The position numbers and the translations under genes were made by a program. Below are positions 1 to 7,588 of a DNA stretch of 64,000 nt, piece by piece. A model generated the notes under the pieces. The model was not told the DNA's origin. It saw only the letters and a list, made by a program, of their open reading frames with translations, and ran no database searches. The DNA comes from JACMNW01 sp031406155. Its GTDB lineage: Bacteria; Pseudomonadota; Alphaproteobacteria; Rhodobacterales; Rhodobacteraceae. How positions within the stretch are numbered: position 1 is the first letter of the stretch; the number at the start of each line of letters is the position of its first letter. The stretch covers positions 62,001 to 126,000 of the forward strand of contig JANOGW010000003.1 of NCBI GenBank assembly GCA_031406155.1, given 5' to 3'.

Positions 1-317
1 TCCACGGGCCGGTGCACAGCTATGACGGGGAAATCGCCCGCAGGGTGCAGCGCCTGTTCGATGCGATCAGACCGGAACAGCCGCTGTGGCGGGCAAACTC
101 GCTGATCTATGATGACCCGACCCTGCACCAGCCGCGCCTTGAAGGGGCACCAAGGCCAAGACCAGTTTCGAAGACCTATGCCCGATCTGAACGGCAGTGT
201 TTCATCCGGTTGCCAAAAACCCGCGCCGTGGTGTTTTCGATCCATACCTTTGTTGTCGCGATGGCCGATCTTGGCCCGGGCGTCGCGCAGGGCTTGCGGG
301 ACCTGCATCCTGACTGA
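1..317 (+). CDS. DUF3445-family protein, C-terminal part (5' end outside window)
   Basis: The frame is open from base 3 and ends at a TGA at 315-317, giving about 104 residues of a C-terminus. The fragment reads HGPVHSYD, then an IARRVQRLFDAI helix and RPEQPLWRANSL, then the SERQCFIRLPKTRAVVFSIHT strand region. I recognise these blocks as typical of the DUF3445 family, described as the heme-dependent oxidative N-demethylase alpha-like family. The ATG/GTG codons inside the window are internal to the protein and are not starts. Function is inferred from family resemblance only; the substrate cannot be judged from this piece. The neighbouring gene at 340-1347 is convergent. Confidence 0.6.
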   Translation, partial: HGPVHSYDGEIARRVQRLFDAIRPEQPLWRANSLIYDDPTLHQPRLEGAPRPRPVSKTYARSERQCFIRLPKTRAVVFSIHTFVVAMADLGPGVAQGLRDLHPD

Positions 318-339
318 TGACCGGCCTGCGAACCACCCG

Positions 340-1347
340 TCAATGCTTGACGCGGTCTCCGGCTACCGGCGCATCACGGTGCCGCCGTGCCGCGACTGTA
401 TCTGCAAGGCCACGGGGCAGGGCGGCGAGTGTCTGCAAGGCAAGCTTGGTCTGCGCCGCGATCCGGCCGACCCCTGTGCCACGCGCCCAATCTGGTGCAT
501 AGAGCGCCTCGCGCACCGCCTTCAACTCACTCGACGGTGCGCGGCGCACGGCAACATGGGCAGCGTGCGCATTCGCGCTGTCGGGGCGTTGGGTATCTGA
601 CTTTGCCTTGCGCCAGAACAAACCGCCGATCGTAGTGGTCATTGTGCCTGGGTCGGGCCGGGCTATGGACGCGGCGAGGTTTTTTGGCGCAGTCGTATCC
701 GTCCCGCCAATGCTGGCACCAGCTGTACTGGCAGCGCCACGCCCTTTCGGCGTCGCTGACGCAATCGCCCGCGAAATCAGGCTTGGGGTGCGCGCAGTCA
801 ACTCGGATGACAGGCGACGCATCAGGCGCTCCATATCGCCGGGATCGGCGTCAGCGGGTGGCGCAGGGGTAGCAGAGGCCGCCACTTGGGGCACTGGTTC
901 GTCAAAGGTCGTGCCCGCGGCAAAATCTTGCGCGAACAACGCATCGACAACCCGGTCAATCAAATCGGGTGTAAGGGGCGCGTCCAGGGATTGGGTCTGC
1001 TGCGCATCGCTCGGAAAGCGGATGCCCAGCCGTATCGCCACATCATTGCACAACAAGACCTGATCCGGCCTTGCCAAGGCGGGTTTGCCAGCAAGCGGCG
1101 ATGGGCCAGAGGCAATGGTAAGACAGGCTGCATGCGGGCCGGGCAAGTTGTCGGAAAAGCCGATGACCAGACGGGCGGCATCAAAATCCAGGACAGCAAT
1201 ATCGTCGCAATCCCATGCCAAATCCGCAGGTTTGCCGTCGGTTCGCGTAAAGGCTGCGCAAAGATCGCCAATAACTTGTGCGAAGTTAAGATTGGGCGTT
1301 ACCCGGTAAAGCAGTTGGGTCACGTCGCTGGTCACTACAGCACTCAT
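340..1347 (-). CDS. Hypothetical protein, 335 aa
   Basis: The ATG at 1347 is chosen because AGGGGG lies five bases upstream; a GTG two codons earlier is the alternative. The first ~140 residues look like a folded alpha/beta domain with hydrophobic strands (DIAVLDFDAARLVIGF) and an amphipathic end (LIDRVVDALFAQDF). The rest, from about residue 145, is low complexity: proline- and alanine-rich linkers, an RRLSSELTART helix, and a basic C-terminal tail. No signal peptide or membrane segment is visible. I do not recognise a named domain. It lies downstream of glnA on the same strand but behind the glnA terminator, so it is probably transcribed separately. Confidence 0.6.
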   Translation of the reverse strand: MSAVVTSDVTQLLYRVTPNLNFAQVIGDLCAAFTRTDGKPADLAWDCDDIAVLDFDAARLVIGFSDNLPGPHAACLTIASGPSPLAGKPALARPDQVLLCNDVAIRLGIRFPSDAQQTQSLDAPLTPDLIDRVVDALFAQDFAAGTTFDEPVPQVAASATPAPPADADPGDMERLMRRLSSELTARTPSLISRAIASATPKGRGAASTAGASIGGTDTTAPKNLAASIARPDPGTMTTTIGGLFWRKAKSDTQRPDSANAHAAHVAVRRAPSSELKAVREALYAPDWARGTGVGRIAAQTKLALQTLAALPRGLADTVAARRHRDAPVAGDRVKH

Positions 1348-1523
1348 ATCCACCCCCTAGCAGAATTTGTCGCTGGCAGATTGTCATGACATTACGCCAC
1401 TATTGCGGGAGGATTGTGAAGTTAACTTGAAATTAACCAGATCCCGCGCCGTCTTTCTGCCGCCATTTGGCGCAATGCCGCGGCAATGGTGACGGATTCA
1501 TGGCAAAGCCTTATCTCGGATGC

Positions 1524-1549
1524 AAAAAGGGCACCCGCGGGTGCCCTTT
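1524..1549 (-). terminator. Rho-independent terminator of glnA
   Basis: Perfect 11-bp arms AAAGGGCACCC / GGGTGCCCTTT (1526-1536 and 1539-1549) flank a two-base loop. Read on the minus strand, the stem is followed by a T run. It lies about 50 bases past the glnA stop. Confidence 0.8.
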
Positions 1550-1571
1550 CGTTCAGTAAGCCGCTTGTCCG

Positions 1572-1594
1572 GTAGGATGGGCAATCTGCCCATC
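1572..1594. repeat. Dispersed palindromic repeat, family GGATGGGCA-N3-TGCCCATCC (copy 1)
   Basis: This 23-base stretch is identical to bases 13845-13867 of the same window. It can form a 9-bp hairpin with one mismatch at the outer end. It sits between the glnA stop and its terminator. Two more copies lie after cysE. Confidence 0.75.
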
Positions 1595-1599
1595 ATCCC

Positions 1600-3009
1600 T
1601 TAGCAGGAATAGTACATCTGATACTCGATCGGATGCGGCGTGTGTTCATAGGCGTAAACCTCTTCCCACTTCAGCGCCATGTAGCCTTCCAGCTGATCCT
1701 TGGTGAACACATCGCCTGCCAGCAGGAAGTCATGATCCTTTTCAAGCTCTTCCAGCGCCTCGCGCAGGCTGCCGCACACGGTCGGGATTTCGGCCAGTTC
1801 CTCGGGCGGCAGATCATAAAGATCCTTGTCCGATGCAGGGCCGGGATCGATCTTGTGCTTGATGCCGTCAAGACCGGCCATCAGCAGCGCCGAATAGCAA
1901 AGGTAAGGGTTGGCCGCCGGGTCGGGGAAGCGGGCCTCGACACGTTTGGCCTTTGGCGATTCCGTCCACGGGATGCGGACGGCGCCCGACCGGTTACGGG
2001 CCGAGTAGGCGCGCAGGACCGGGGCCTCGAAACCGGGGATCAGGCGCTTGTAGCTGTTGGTGGATGGGTTGGTGATCGCATTCAGCGCCTTCGCGTGCTT
2101 CAGAATGCCGCCAATGAAATACAGCGCCTCCTGGCTGAGATCGGCATATTTGTCGCCGGCAAACAGCGGCTTGCCGCCCTTCCAGATCGACATGTTCACA
2201 TGCATGCCGGACCCGTTGTCGCCCTTGATCGGCTTTGGCATGAAGGTCACGGTCTTGCCATAAGCATGCGCCACGTTGTGGATCACGTATTTGTATTTCT
2301 GCATGTTGTCGGCCTGTTCGACCAGCCCGCCAAAGATCATGCCAAGCTCGTGCTGGGTCGAGCCCACCTCGTGGTGGTGCTTGTCAACCTTGATGCCCAT
2401 CCGCTTCATCGTGGACAGCATTTCGCCGCGCAGGTCTTGTGCATCGTCAATCGGGTTGACTGGGAAGTAGCCGCCCTTGATGCCCGGACGGTGGCCCGAG
2501 TTGCCGCCTTCGTACACCGTGTCGGTGTTCCAGGACGCATCAACTGCATCAACCTGGAATGACACTTTGTTCATGCTGACCGAATAGCGCACGTCATCGA
2601 ACAGGAAAAACTCCGCTTCCGGACCGAAATAGGCCACATCGCCGATGCCGGTCGAATTCAGGTACGCCTCGCATTTCACCGCCGTACTGCGCGGATCGCG
2701 GCTGTAAGCCTCGCCAGTATCGGGCTCGACCACGTTGCAGTGCACGCACATGGTTTTTTCGGCATAGAACGGGTCGATATAGACCGAGGATGCATCCGGG
2801 ATCAGCTTCATGTCGGACTGATCGATCGATTTCCAGCCCGCAATGGACGATCCGTCGAACATGAAGCCTTCTTCGAAGAAGTCCTCATCAACCAGATCGG
2901 CCACCAGCGTTACATGCTGCAACTTGCCGCGCGGGTCGGTAAAGCGGATGTCGACATACTCGACCTCCTCGTCCTTCATCAGTTTCAGAGCGTTCTTGAC
3001 CTTGCTCAT
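1600..3009 (-). CDS. glnA: Glutamine synthetase, type I
   Basis: Catalyses ATP-dependent condensation of ammonium with glutamate, the central ammonium assimilation step, as a cytoplasmic dodecamer. The 469-residue length is standard for GS-I. Visible landmarks are the N-terminal beta-grasp (VEYVDIRFTDPRGKLQHVT), the FDGSSIAGW loop, the metal-binding GPEAEFFLFD strand, the KHHHEVGSTQHELG block, and NPSTNSYKRLIPGFEAP with RNRSGAVRIP. The adenylylation tyrosine is Tyr398 in DLYDLPPEE, so covalent control by GlnE is likely. It follows glnB on the same strand after about 66 bases, the usual alphaproteobacterial glnBA operon. A strong terminator lies downstream at 1524-1549. Confidence 0.98.
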   Translation of the reverse strand: MSKVKNALKLMKDEEVEYVDIRFTDPRGKLQHVTLVADLVDEDFFEEGFMFDGSSIAGWKSIDQSDMKLIPDASSVYIDPFYAEKTMCVHCNVVEPDTGEAYSRDPRSTAVKCEAYLNSTGIGDVAYFGPEAEFFLFDDVRYSVSMNKVSFQVDAVDASWNTDTVYEGGNSGHRPGIKGGYFPVNPIDDAQDLRGEMLSTMKRMGIKVDKHHHEVGSTQHELGMIFGGLVEQADNMQKYKYVIHNVAHAYGKTVTFMPKPIKGDNGSGMHVNMSIWKGGKPLFAGDKYADLSQEALYFIGGILKHAKALNAITNPSTNSYKRLIPGFEAPVLRAYSARNRSGAVRIPWTESPKAKRVEARFPDPAANPYLCYSALLMAGLDGIKHKIDPGPASDKDLYDLPPEELAEIPTVCGSLREALEELEKDHDFLLAGDVFTKDQLEGYMALKWEEVYAYEHTPHPIEYQMYYSC

Positions 3010-3075
3010 CTCTGCTCACTTCCTTCTCATTAGTGGGGTACAGGTATGGCCCGGATCACCCGGACCGATGTTTCG

Positions 3076-3414
3076 TCAAACCGCGTCGTCACCGGTCTCT
3101 CCGGTGCGGATGCGGATCGCTTGTTCCACAGGGTAGACGAAGATTTTGCCGTCACCGATCTTGTCGGTGCGCGCGGCCCCGATGATCGCCTCGATTGCGA
3201 TCTCCACCATATCGTCGGTCAGCACCACCTCGATCTTCACCTTGGGCAGGAAATCGACGACATATTCGGCGCCGCGGTACAGCTCAGTATGGCCCTTCTG
3301 ACGACCGAAGCCCTTGACCTCGGTCACCGAAAGGCCCTGGATACCGGCTTCTTGCAACGCCTCCTTGACCTCATCAAGCTTGAACGGCTTGATGATTGCC
3401 TCGATCTTCTTCAT
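3076..3414 (-). CDS. glnB: Nitrogen regulatory protein P-II
   Basis: A small trimeric signal protein that reads 2-oxoglutarate, ATP/ADP and glutamine status and controls GlnE and NtrB. The start at 3414 (MKKIEAIIKPFKLDEVKEAL) gives the canonical 112 residues; an upstream in-frame start would add 21 non-family residues. GGGGGAG is placed as the ribosome site. The T-loop carries Tyr51 in YRGAEYVVDF, the uridylylation site, and the C-terminus has the GDGKIFVYPVEQAIRIRTGE signature. It leads the glnBA operon and is divergent from the NAD(P)HX repair gene. The intergenic dyad at 3523-3550 may be regulatory. Confidence 0.97.
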   Translation of the reverse strand: MKKIEAIIKPFKLDEVKEALQEAGIQGLSVTEVKGFGRQKGHTELYRGAEYVVDFLPKVKIEVVLTDDMVEIAIEAIIGAARTDKIGDGKIFVYPVEQAIRIRTGETGDDAV

Positions 3415-3522
3415 GGGCCACGCTCCCCCGGGGGTTTCTTGCCTTGTCGTCTGATCATTTCTGCCCGGCAGGAACAATCGGCATAGGATTTGCGGATGCA
3501 GTGTACCCTCCGATTCCGGGCG

Positions 3523-3550
3523 GTGCGATTAAATATTGAGCAGATCGCAC
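3523..3550. promoter_or_regulatory. Dyad GTGCGAT-N14-ATCGCAC in the glnB/nnr divergent region
   Basis: Two perfect 7-base arms (3523-3529 and 3544-3550) surround an AT-rich 14-base centre. A second inverted pair, CGCAC-N7-GTGCG, overlaps its right end at 3546-3562. The site lies between divergent glnB and the NAD(P)HX repair gene. An NtrC-like or other operator is possible, but the sequence does not match the enteric NtrC consensus closely. Confidence 0.3.
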
Positions 3551-3584
3551 GCAAGATGTGCGTTTTATGAACAGGGGCCAGACC

Positions 3585-5297
3585 ATGACCGAACTTCTGA
3601 CCGCCGCGCAGATGCGCGCCGTTGAGGCCGCCGCGATTGCATCGGGTGAGGTGACCGGGTTGGAGTTGATGGAACGCGCCGGGCGAGGTGTTGTGGAGGC
3701 GATCTTCGAGGAATGGCCGGAGTTGGCTGTGACCTCGCACCGGGCCGTGGTGCTGTGCGGGCCGGGGGGGAATGGCGGCGACGGGTTCGTGGTCGCTCGG
3801 CTGTTGAAGGAGTGGGGCTGGGAGGTGGAGGTGTTTCTTTATGGGACGCCGGAAGGGATGCCACCGGACGCGCGGGTGAATTATAAGCGGTGGCTGGGGA
3901 TGGGGGAGGTGGGTCAATTTGATGAACCCACAGCGCAAGCCCTTGAAGACAAGCCACTCGCAACGCTGATCGTAGATGCGATTTTCGGCATCGGTCTTTC
4001 GCGGCCACTTGATCCAATCATCATGCGATTTTGGCGCGCATCGGTAGACGATGCCCTTCGATACAGTGACGAACGGCCAGAATTGCCGCTCGTAGTAGCA
4101 ATAGATATTGTGACAGGTTTTTGTTCCGACTCGGGGCGCAGCATGGGCAACACGTTCGCTGCGAACTTGACCGTAACATTTCATCGACCAAAACTCGGCC
4201 ACCAACTTGATCTTGGAAGCGTTTGGAACCAACGCCTCTGCGTGCTCGATATTGGGCTAACGAACGACATCTTTAGCTCTCACTGGGAATCTCAAGCAGA
4301 TATCACTTGGGGCCAGATCGTTAGATCGTGTGGTCGGATATACGTGGGCAAAGGAACCGGCCACAAATACTCCCACGGCCATGCCCTCATCCTGTCCGGC
4401 CCGCCGGGCCATGGCGGAGCTGCCCGCCTGTCCGCTCGTGGCGCGTTGCGTATCGGCGCGGGGGTGGTGACGATCGCCTGCCCACCCGATGCGGTCCCGG
4501 AAAACGCGGCGCGTCTGGATGCGATCATGCTGCGGGAGGTGGTTGATTGGGCAGGGCTGGCCGAGGTGCTGGGCGACAGACGTATCAACGCACTGTGTCT
4601 GGGGCCGGGCTTGGGTCTGGATGCGCGTGCGGTTGAATTGGTGGCGGCGGCGTTGGGCCTTCCCGCTCAGATCCCCCCACCCCCATCCCCTCCCCACGAG
4701 GGGGAGGGGGGCCGCGTGGGGCCGGGTAATACGATAGGTGATCAAGCGCTTCCCCTCCCCCTCGTGGGGAGGGGTGAGGGGAGGGGGGCTACTCGAAAGG
4801 TTGTCCTCGACGCCGACGCCCTGACCATCCTGTCACAACACCCCGACCTGTTCGCAGCCCTGCACCCGAATTGCATCCTCACCCCCCACGCCGGGGAGTT
4901 CGCCCGGCTGTTCCCCGACATCGCCGCCAAGCTAGCCTCCCCGGCCACTAAGGGCCCCGCCTATTCCAAGGTCGATGCGACGCGAGACGCCGCCGCACGC
5001 ACGGGCTGTGTCGTCCTTTACAAGGGGCCCGATACCGTGATTGCAGACCCGACCGGCCGCTGCTCCATCAACTCCGCCCATTATGACCGCGCCGCACCGT
5101 GGCTTGCCACAGCAGGATCAGGCGATGTGCTGGCGGGCTTCATCACCGGGCTACTGGCGCGCGGCTTTGACCCTATGCAAGCCGCTGAAACCGCCGCATG
5201 GCTGCATGTCGAATGCGCGTTGAGTTTCGGTCCCGGCCTGATCGCGGAGGATCTGCCGGAAGAACTGCCGAAGGTGTTCCGCGCGTTGGGGCTTTAG
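3585..5297 (+). CDS. nnr: Bifunctional NAD(P)HX epimerase/dehydratase
   Basis: Repairs hydrated NAD(P)H: the N-terminal YjeF domain epimerises R/S-NAD(P)HX and the C-terminal ribokinase-fold domain dehydrates S-NAD(P)HX with ADP or ATP. The start at 3585 gives MTELLTAAQMRAVE, the family N-terminus. Landmarks are CGPGGNGGDGFVVAR (epimerase), then HKYSHGHALIL, LGPGLGLD, VLDADALTIL, LTPHAGEFARLFP and ATAGSGDVLAGF (dehydratase). Two oddities are visible. Bases ~3905-4370 have distinctly lower GC and rarer codons than the flanks, and the usual DIPSG motif reads DIVTG there. Bases ~4673-4796 are a large palindromic element translated in frame as PPPPSPPHEGEGG...PLPLVGRGEGRG. Both are treated as findings. 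Confidence 0.93.
   Translation: MTELLTAAQMRAVEAAAIASGEVTGLELMERAGRGVVEAIFEEWPELAVTSHRAVVLCGPGGNGGDGFVVARLLKEWGWEVEVFLYGTPEGMPPDARVNYKRWLGMGEVGQFDEPTAQALEDKPLATLIVDAIFGIGLSRPLDPIIMRFWRASVDDALRYSDERPELPLVVAIDIVTGFCSDSGRSMGNTFAANLTVTFHRPKLGHQLDLGSVWNQRLCVLDIGLTNDIFSSHWESQADITWGQIVRSCGRIYVGKGTGHKYSHGHALILSGPPGHGGAARLSARGALRIGAGVVTIACPPDAVPENAARLDAIMLREVVDWAGLAEVLGDRRINALCLGPGLGLDARAVELVAAALGLPAQIPPPPSPPHEGEGGRVGPGNTIGDQALPLPLVGRGEGRGATRKVVLDADALTILSQHPDLFAALHPNCILTPHAGEFARLFPDIAAKLASPATKGPAYSKVDATRDAAARTGCVVLYKGPDTVIADPTGRCSINSAHYDRAAPWLATAGSGDVLAGFITGLLARGFDPMQAAETAAWLHVECALSFGPGLIAEDLPEELPKVFRALGL
4673..4796. repeat. Palindromic element inserted in frame in nnr
   Basis: Two arms of about 38 bases, CCCC(T/A)CCCC...CCCCACGAGGGGGAGGGG and its imperfect reverse complement, flank a 35-base spacer. 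The insert adds about 41 codons without breaking the frame and falls between the GPGLG block and VLDADAL of the dehydratase domain. Its translation is of the SPPHEGEGG / PLPLVGRGEG type known from protein-coding palindromic repeats in alphaproteobacteria. Confidence 0.85.
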
Positions 5298-5316
5298 CCG
5301 GCCCGCTGGGACACCC

Positions 5317-5366
5317 AAAATTTTTCCCGAAAAATTTTACCAAGAGTTTTGGTGAAAACTCTTGGT
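5317..5366. repeat. AT-rich double hairpin after nnr
   Basis: Hairpin 1 has 9-bp arms AAAATTTTT/AAAAATTTT (5317-5325, 5330-5338). Hairpin 2 has 12-bp arms (5339-5350, 5355-5366) with a GGTG loop. It lies just behind nnr and before the convergent Hint gene, so it may act as a two-way terminator. Related structures occur at 27844-27887 and 44351-44373. Confidence 0.65.
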
Positions 5367-5384
5367 CGCGCCGGATCGGCCGTC

Positions 5385-5864
5385 TCAGACGCTGACCGGT
5401 TCGCGCAGGCAGGCCATTTCCAGCCCGGCGGCATAGATCACCACGTCTTCGGCAAATTCCAGCGTGAAAACGCGTGCCTGCGCCACCGTTTCCACCCGGA
5501 TCAGCTGACCATCGGCCAGCCGGCCTGCCGCCACCAGCGCCTGCGGTGCGCCGTAAAGCGCCTGGGCACGCCAGTCGCGGATCAGGATCATCTGGTGCAG
5601 GGGCACCAGCGTGTCGGTGCAGGGCCGGTCGCGGCCCAGCATGCCTGCACCGATCCGAACCATGTCCACGTCATGCTCAAGCCGCACCGAAACAGACACC
5701 AAGGCCCGCGCACCAGAGCGGGTTACGATGCGATCCCCAGGCATCAGATATTCAACCGGAAACTCGCCGTCCATGGTCATCAGGCCGGTGCCCGCAACCA
5801 CGCCGCCGGCGTGCTTTTGGGCCGCAGGAAGGTCAGAAAACTGATTTTGACGCACGATTGACAT
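5385..5864 (-). CDS. Hint-domain protein, 159 aa
   Basis: The start at 5864 (MSIVRQNQFSDLP) follows AAGGG nine bases upstream; upstream in-frame ATG codons give no recognisable extension. From about residue 20 it resembles the Hint (hedgehog/intein) domain common in Rhodobacterales: GTGLMTMDGEFPVEYLMPGDRIVTR, a LVPLHQMIL block and a C-terminal ALYGAPQALVAA...VYAAGLEMACLRE part. The classical N-terminal Cys is replaced by Gly/Thr, so protein splicing or autocleavage is doubtful. It is short and carries no second domain, unlike the large calcium-binding Hint proteins. Its substrate is unknown. It is convergent with nnr. Confidence 0.65.
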   Translation of the reverse strand: MSIVRQNQFSDLPAAQKHAGGVVAGTGLMTMDGEFPVEYLMPGDRIVTRSGARALVSVSVRLEHDVDMVRIGAGMLGRDRPCTDTLVPLHQMILIRDWRAQALYGAPQALVAAGRLADGQLIRVETVAQARVFTLEFAEDVVIYAAGLEMACLREPVSV

Positions 5865-5999
5865 GGTACAGACCCTTGATTTCACTGCCCCGACCATGTG
5901 CTTCGGATTGCGGCAGCAATACGGAATGAGAAGTATATTTTGACGGCGATTTTTCCACTCGCTTCCCGCTGACAAGCTTGTTAGAAGGGCGCGGATTTG

Positions 6000-6040
6000 C
6001 AAGACGCGGGGTCATGTCGAAAGGCTGGCTCCGCGTCTTG
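6000..6040. repeat. Perfect 10-bp inverted repeat just before tRNA-Leu
   Basis: CAAGACGCGG (6000-6009) and CCGCGTCTTG (6031-6040) are perfect complements separated by 21 bases. The right arm ends eight bases before the mature tRNA 5' end. It could be a structured leader or part of the tRNA promoter; no T run follows. Confidence 0.5.
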
Positions 6041-6048
6041 TTAATGAT

Positions 6049-6133
6049 GCGGGTGTGGCGAAATTGGCAGACGCACCAGATTTAGGTTCTGGCGCCGCGA
6101 GGCGTGGGGGTTCAAGTCCCTCCACCCGCACCA
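6049..6133 (+). tRNA. tRNA-Leu (UAG)
   Basis: The acceptor stem GCGGGTG (6049-6055) pairs with CACCCGC (6123-6129), followed by A and an encoded CCA. The anticodon arm CCAGA-TTTAGGT-TCTGG shows anticodon TAG. The long variable arm and the GGTTCAAGT T-loop fit a class II leucine tRNA of 85 bases. It is immediately upstream of tig. Confidence 0.97.
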
Positions 6134-6154
6134 GATAACATAAAGGACGACGAC

Positions 6155-7489
6155 ATGCAGGTTACCGAAACCCTGAACGAAGGCCTGAAGCGCGCCTACA
6201 CGATCACACTGACCGCGGCGGAACTTGATGCCAAAGTGATGGAAAAGCTGGTCGAGGTGCAGCCAGAGATCGAGATGAAGGGCTTTCGTAAAGGCAAGGT
6301 CCCGATGGCGATGCTGAAAAAGCAGCATGCGCCGCGCCTGATGGGCGACGCCATGCAAGATGCCATTGATGGCGCGATGAAAGAGCATTTTGAGAAGTCC
6401 GGCGACCGGCCCGCGATGCAGCCCGATGTCAAGATGCAGGGCGGCGAAGGCTGGAAAGAGGGCCAGGATGTCGTGGTCGAGATGACCTATGAGGCGCTGC
6501 CGCCAATCCCGGATTTCGACGCCAGCAAGGTCACGCTTGACCGTCTGTCGGTGAAGGCCGAAGACGCCGCCGTTGACGAGGCGCTGAAGAACCTTGCAGC
6601 ATCTTCGCAATCGTTCGAGGACAGAAAGAAAGGCTCCAAGGCCAAGGACGGCGATCAGATCGTGATCGACTTCAAAGGCTCGGTAGATGGCGAGGTGTTC
6701 GAGGGCGGCACGGCAGAGGATTACCCGCTGGTTCTGGGCTCGAACTCGTTCATCCCCGGCTTCGAGGCTCAACTTGTCGGTGCAAAAGAAGGCGACGAGG
6801 TTTCGGTGAAAGTTGACTTCCCGGCGGATTATGGGGCGAAGAACCTCGCCGGCAAGGCTGCGGTCTTCGCCTGCACCGTCAAGTCCGTCAAGGCACCGAA
6901 ACCAGCCGAGATCGACGATGAATTGGCCAAGAAATTCGGGGCCGAAGATCTGGCTGCGTTGAAGGGGCAGATTGCCGAGCGTCTTGAGGGGGAGTACAAA
7001 AGTGCGGCCCGTTCGGTGATGAAGCGGTCACTGCTGGATCAGCTGGATGCGATGGTAAAGTTCGACTTGCCGGCATCATTGGTTGACGCCGAGGCGGCTC
7101 AGATTGCCCATCAGTTGTGGCATGAAGAAAACCCCGAAGTACATGACCACAATCATGGCTCGGTCGAAACCACCGAAGAGCACAAGACCCTGGCCGTCCG
7201 GCGCGTACGTCTGGGCCTGTTGTTGGCCGAAATCGGTCGCAAGGCCGAAGTCACTGTGACCGATGCCGAAATGACCCAAGCCGTGCTGGCGCAGGCCCGC
7301 CAATACCCGGGGCAGGAACGCGCCTACTTCGAGTTTGTTCAGAAGAACCCGCAAATGCAGCAACAACTGCGCGCGCCGATCTTCGAAGACAAGGTGGTTG
7401 ATTTCATCGTGGCAGGTGCCGTGGTCACCGACAGGCAGGTCGGCAAGGACGTGCTGCAAACAGCAATCGAAGCCCTCGACGAGATGTAA
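6155..7489 (+). CDS. tig: Trigger factor, ribosome-associated chaperone and prolyl isomerase
   Basis: Binds the ribosome exit tunnel and shields nascent chains. The start at 6155 (MQVTETLNEGLKRAY) follows AAAGGACGACGAC; an earlier in-frame ATG would overlap the tRNA. The 444 residues show the usual three parts. The N-terminal ribosome-binding domain carries the GFRKGKVP signature. An FKBP-type PPIase domain spans about residues 155-245 (VIDFKGSVDGEVFEGG...FIPGFEAQLVG). A helical C-terminal chaperone domain follows. A His-rich stretch (HDHNHGSVETTEEH) in the C-domain is slightly unusual. A terminator lies at 7514-7540. Only 21 bases separate it from tRNA-Leu. Confidence 0.97.
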   Translation: MQVTETLNEGLKRAYTITLTAAELDAKVMEKLVEVQPEIEMKGFRKGKVPMAMLKKQHAPRLMGDAMQDAIDGAMKEHFEKSGDRPAMQPDVKMQGGEGWKEGQDVVVEMTYEALPPIPDFDASKVTLDRLSVKAEDAAVDEALKNLAASSQSFEDRKKGSKAKDGDQIVIDFKGSVDGEVFEGGTAEDYPLVLGSNSFIPGFEAQLVGAKEGDEVSVKVDFPADYGAKNLAGKAAVFACTVKSVKAPKPAEIDDELAKKFGAEDLAALKGQIAERLEGEYKSAARSVMKRSLLDQLDAMVKFDLPASLVDAEAAQIAHQLWHEENPEVHDHNHGSVETTEEHKTLAVRRVRLGLLLAEIGRKAEVTVTDAEMTQAVLAQARQYPGQERAYFEFVQKNPQMQQQLRAPIFEDKVVDFIVAGAVVTDRQVGKDVLQTAIEALDEM

Positions 7490-7513
7490 GGTTTTCGTAC
7501 GCAACAGATTTTG

Positions 7514-7540
7514 AGGGCGTCCTGCGGGGCGCCCTTTTTC
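7514..7540 (+). terminator. Rho-independent terminator of tig
   Basis: The stem GGGCGTCC/GGGGCGCCC (8 bp with one G-T pair, 7515-7522 and 7527-7534) is followed by TTTTT, 25 bases after the tig stop. Confidence 0.85.
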
Positions 7541-7588
7541 TTGGGCGACGATCAACACTGCGCCAAGCTGCTTGCGACCGGCGACGCG

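Noticed and set aside
3411..4232. Minus-strand open frame opposite nnr
   Set aside because: It overlaps the glnB start and the nnr epimerase domain. Its existence partly reflects the odd composition of the nnr middle, not a gene.
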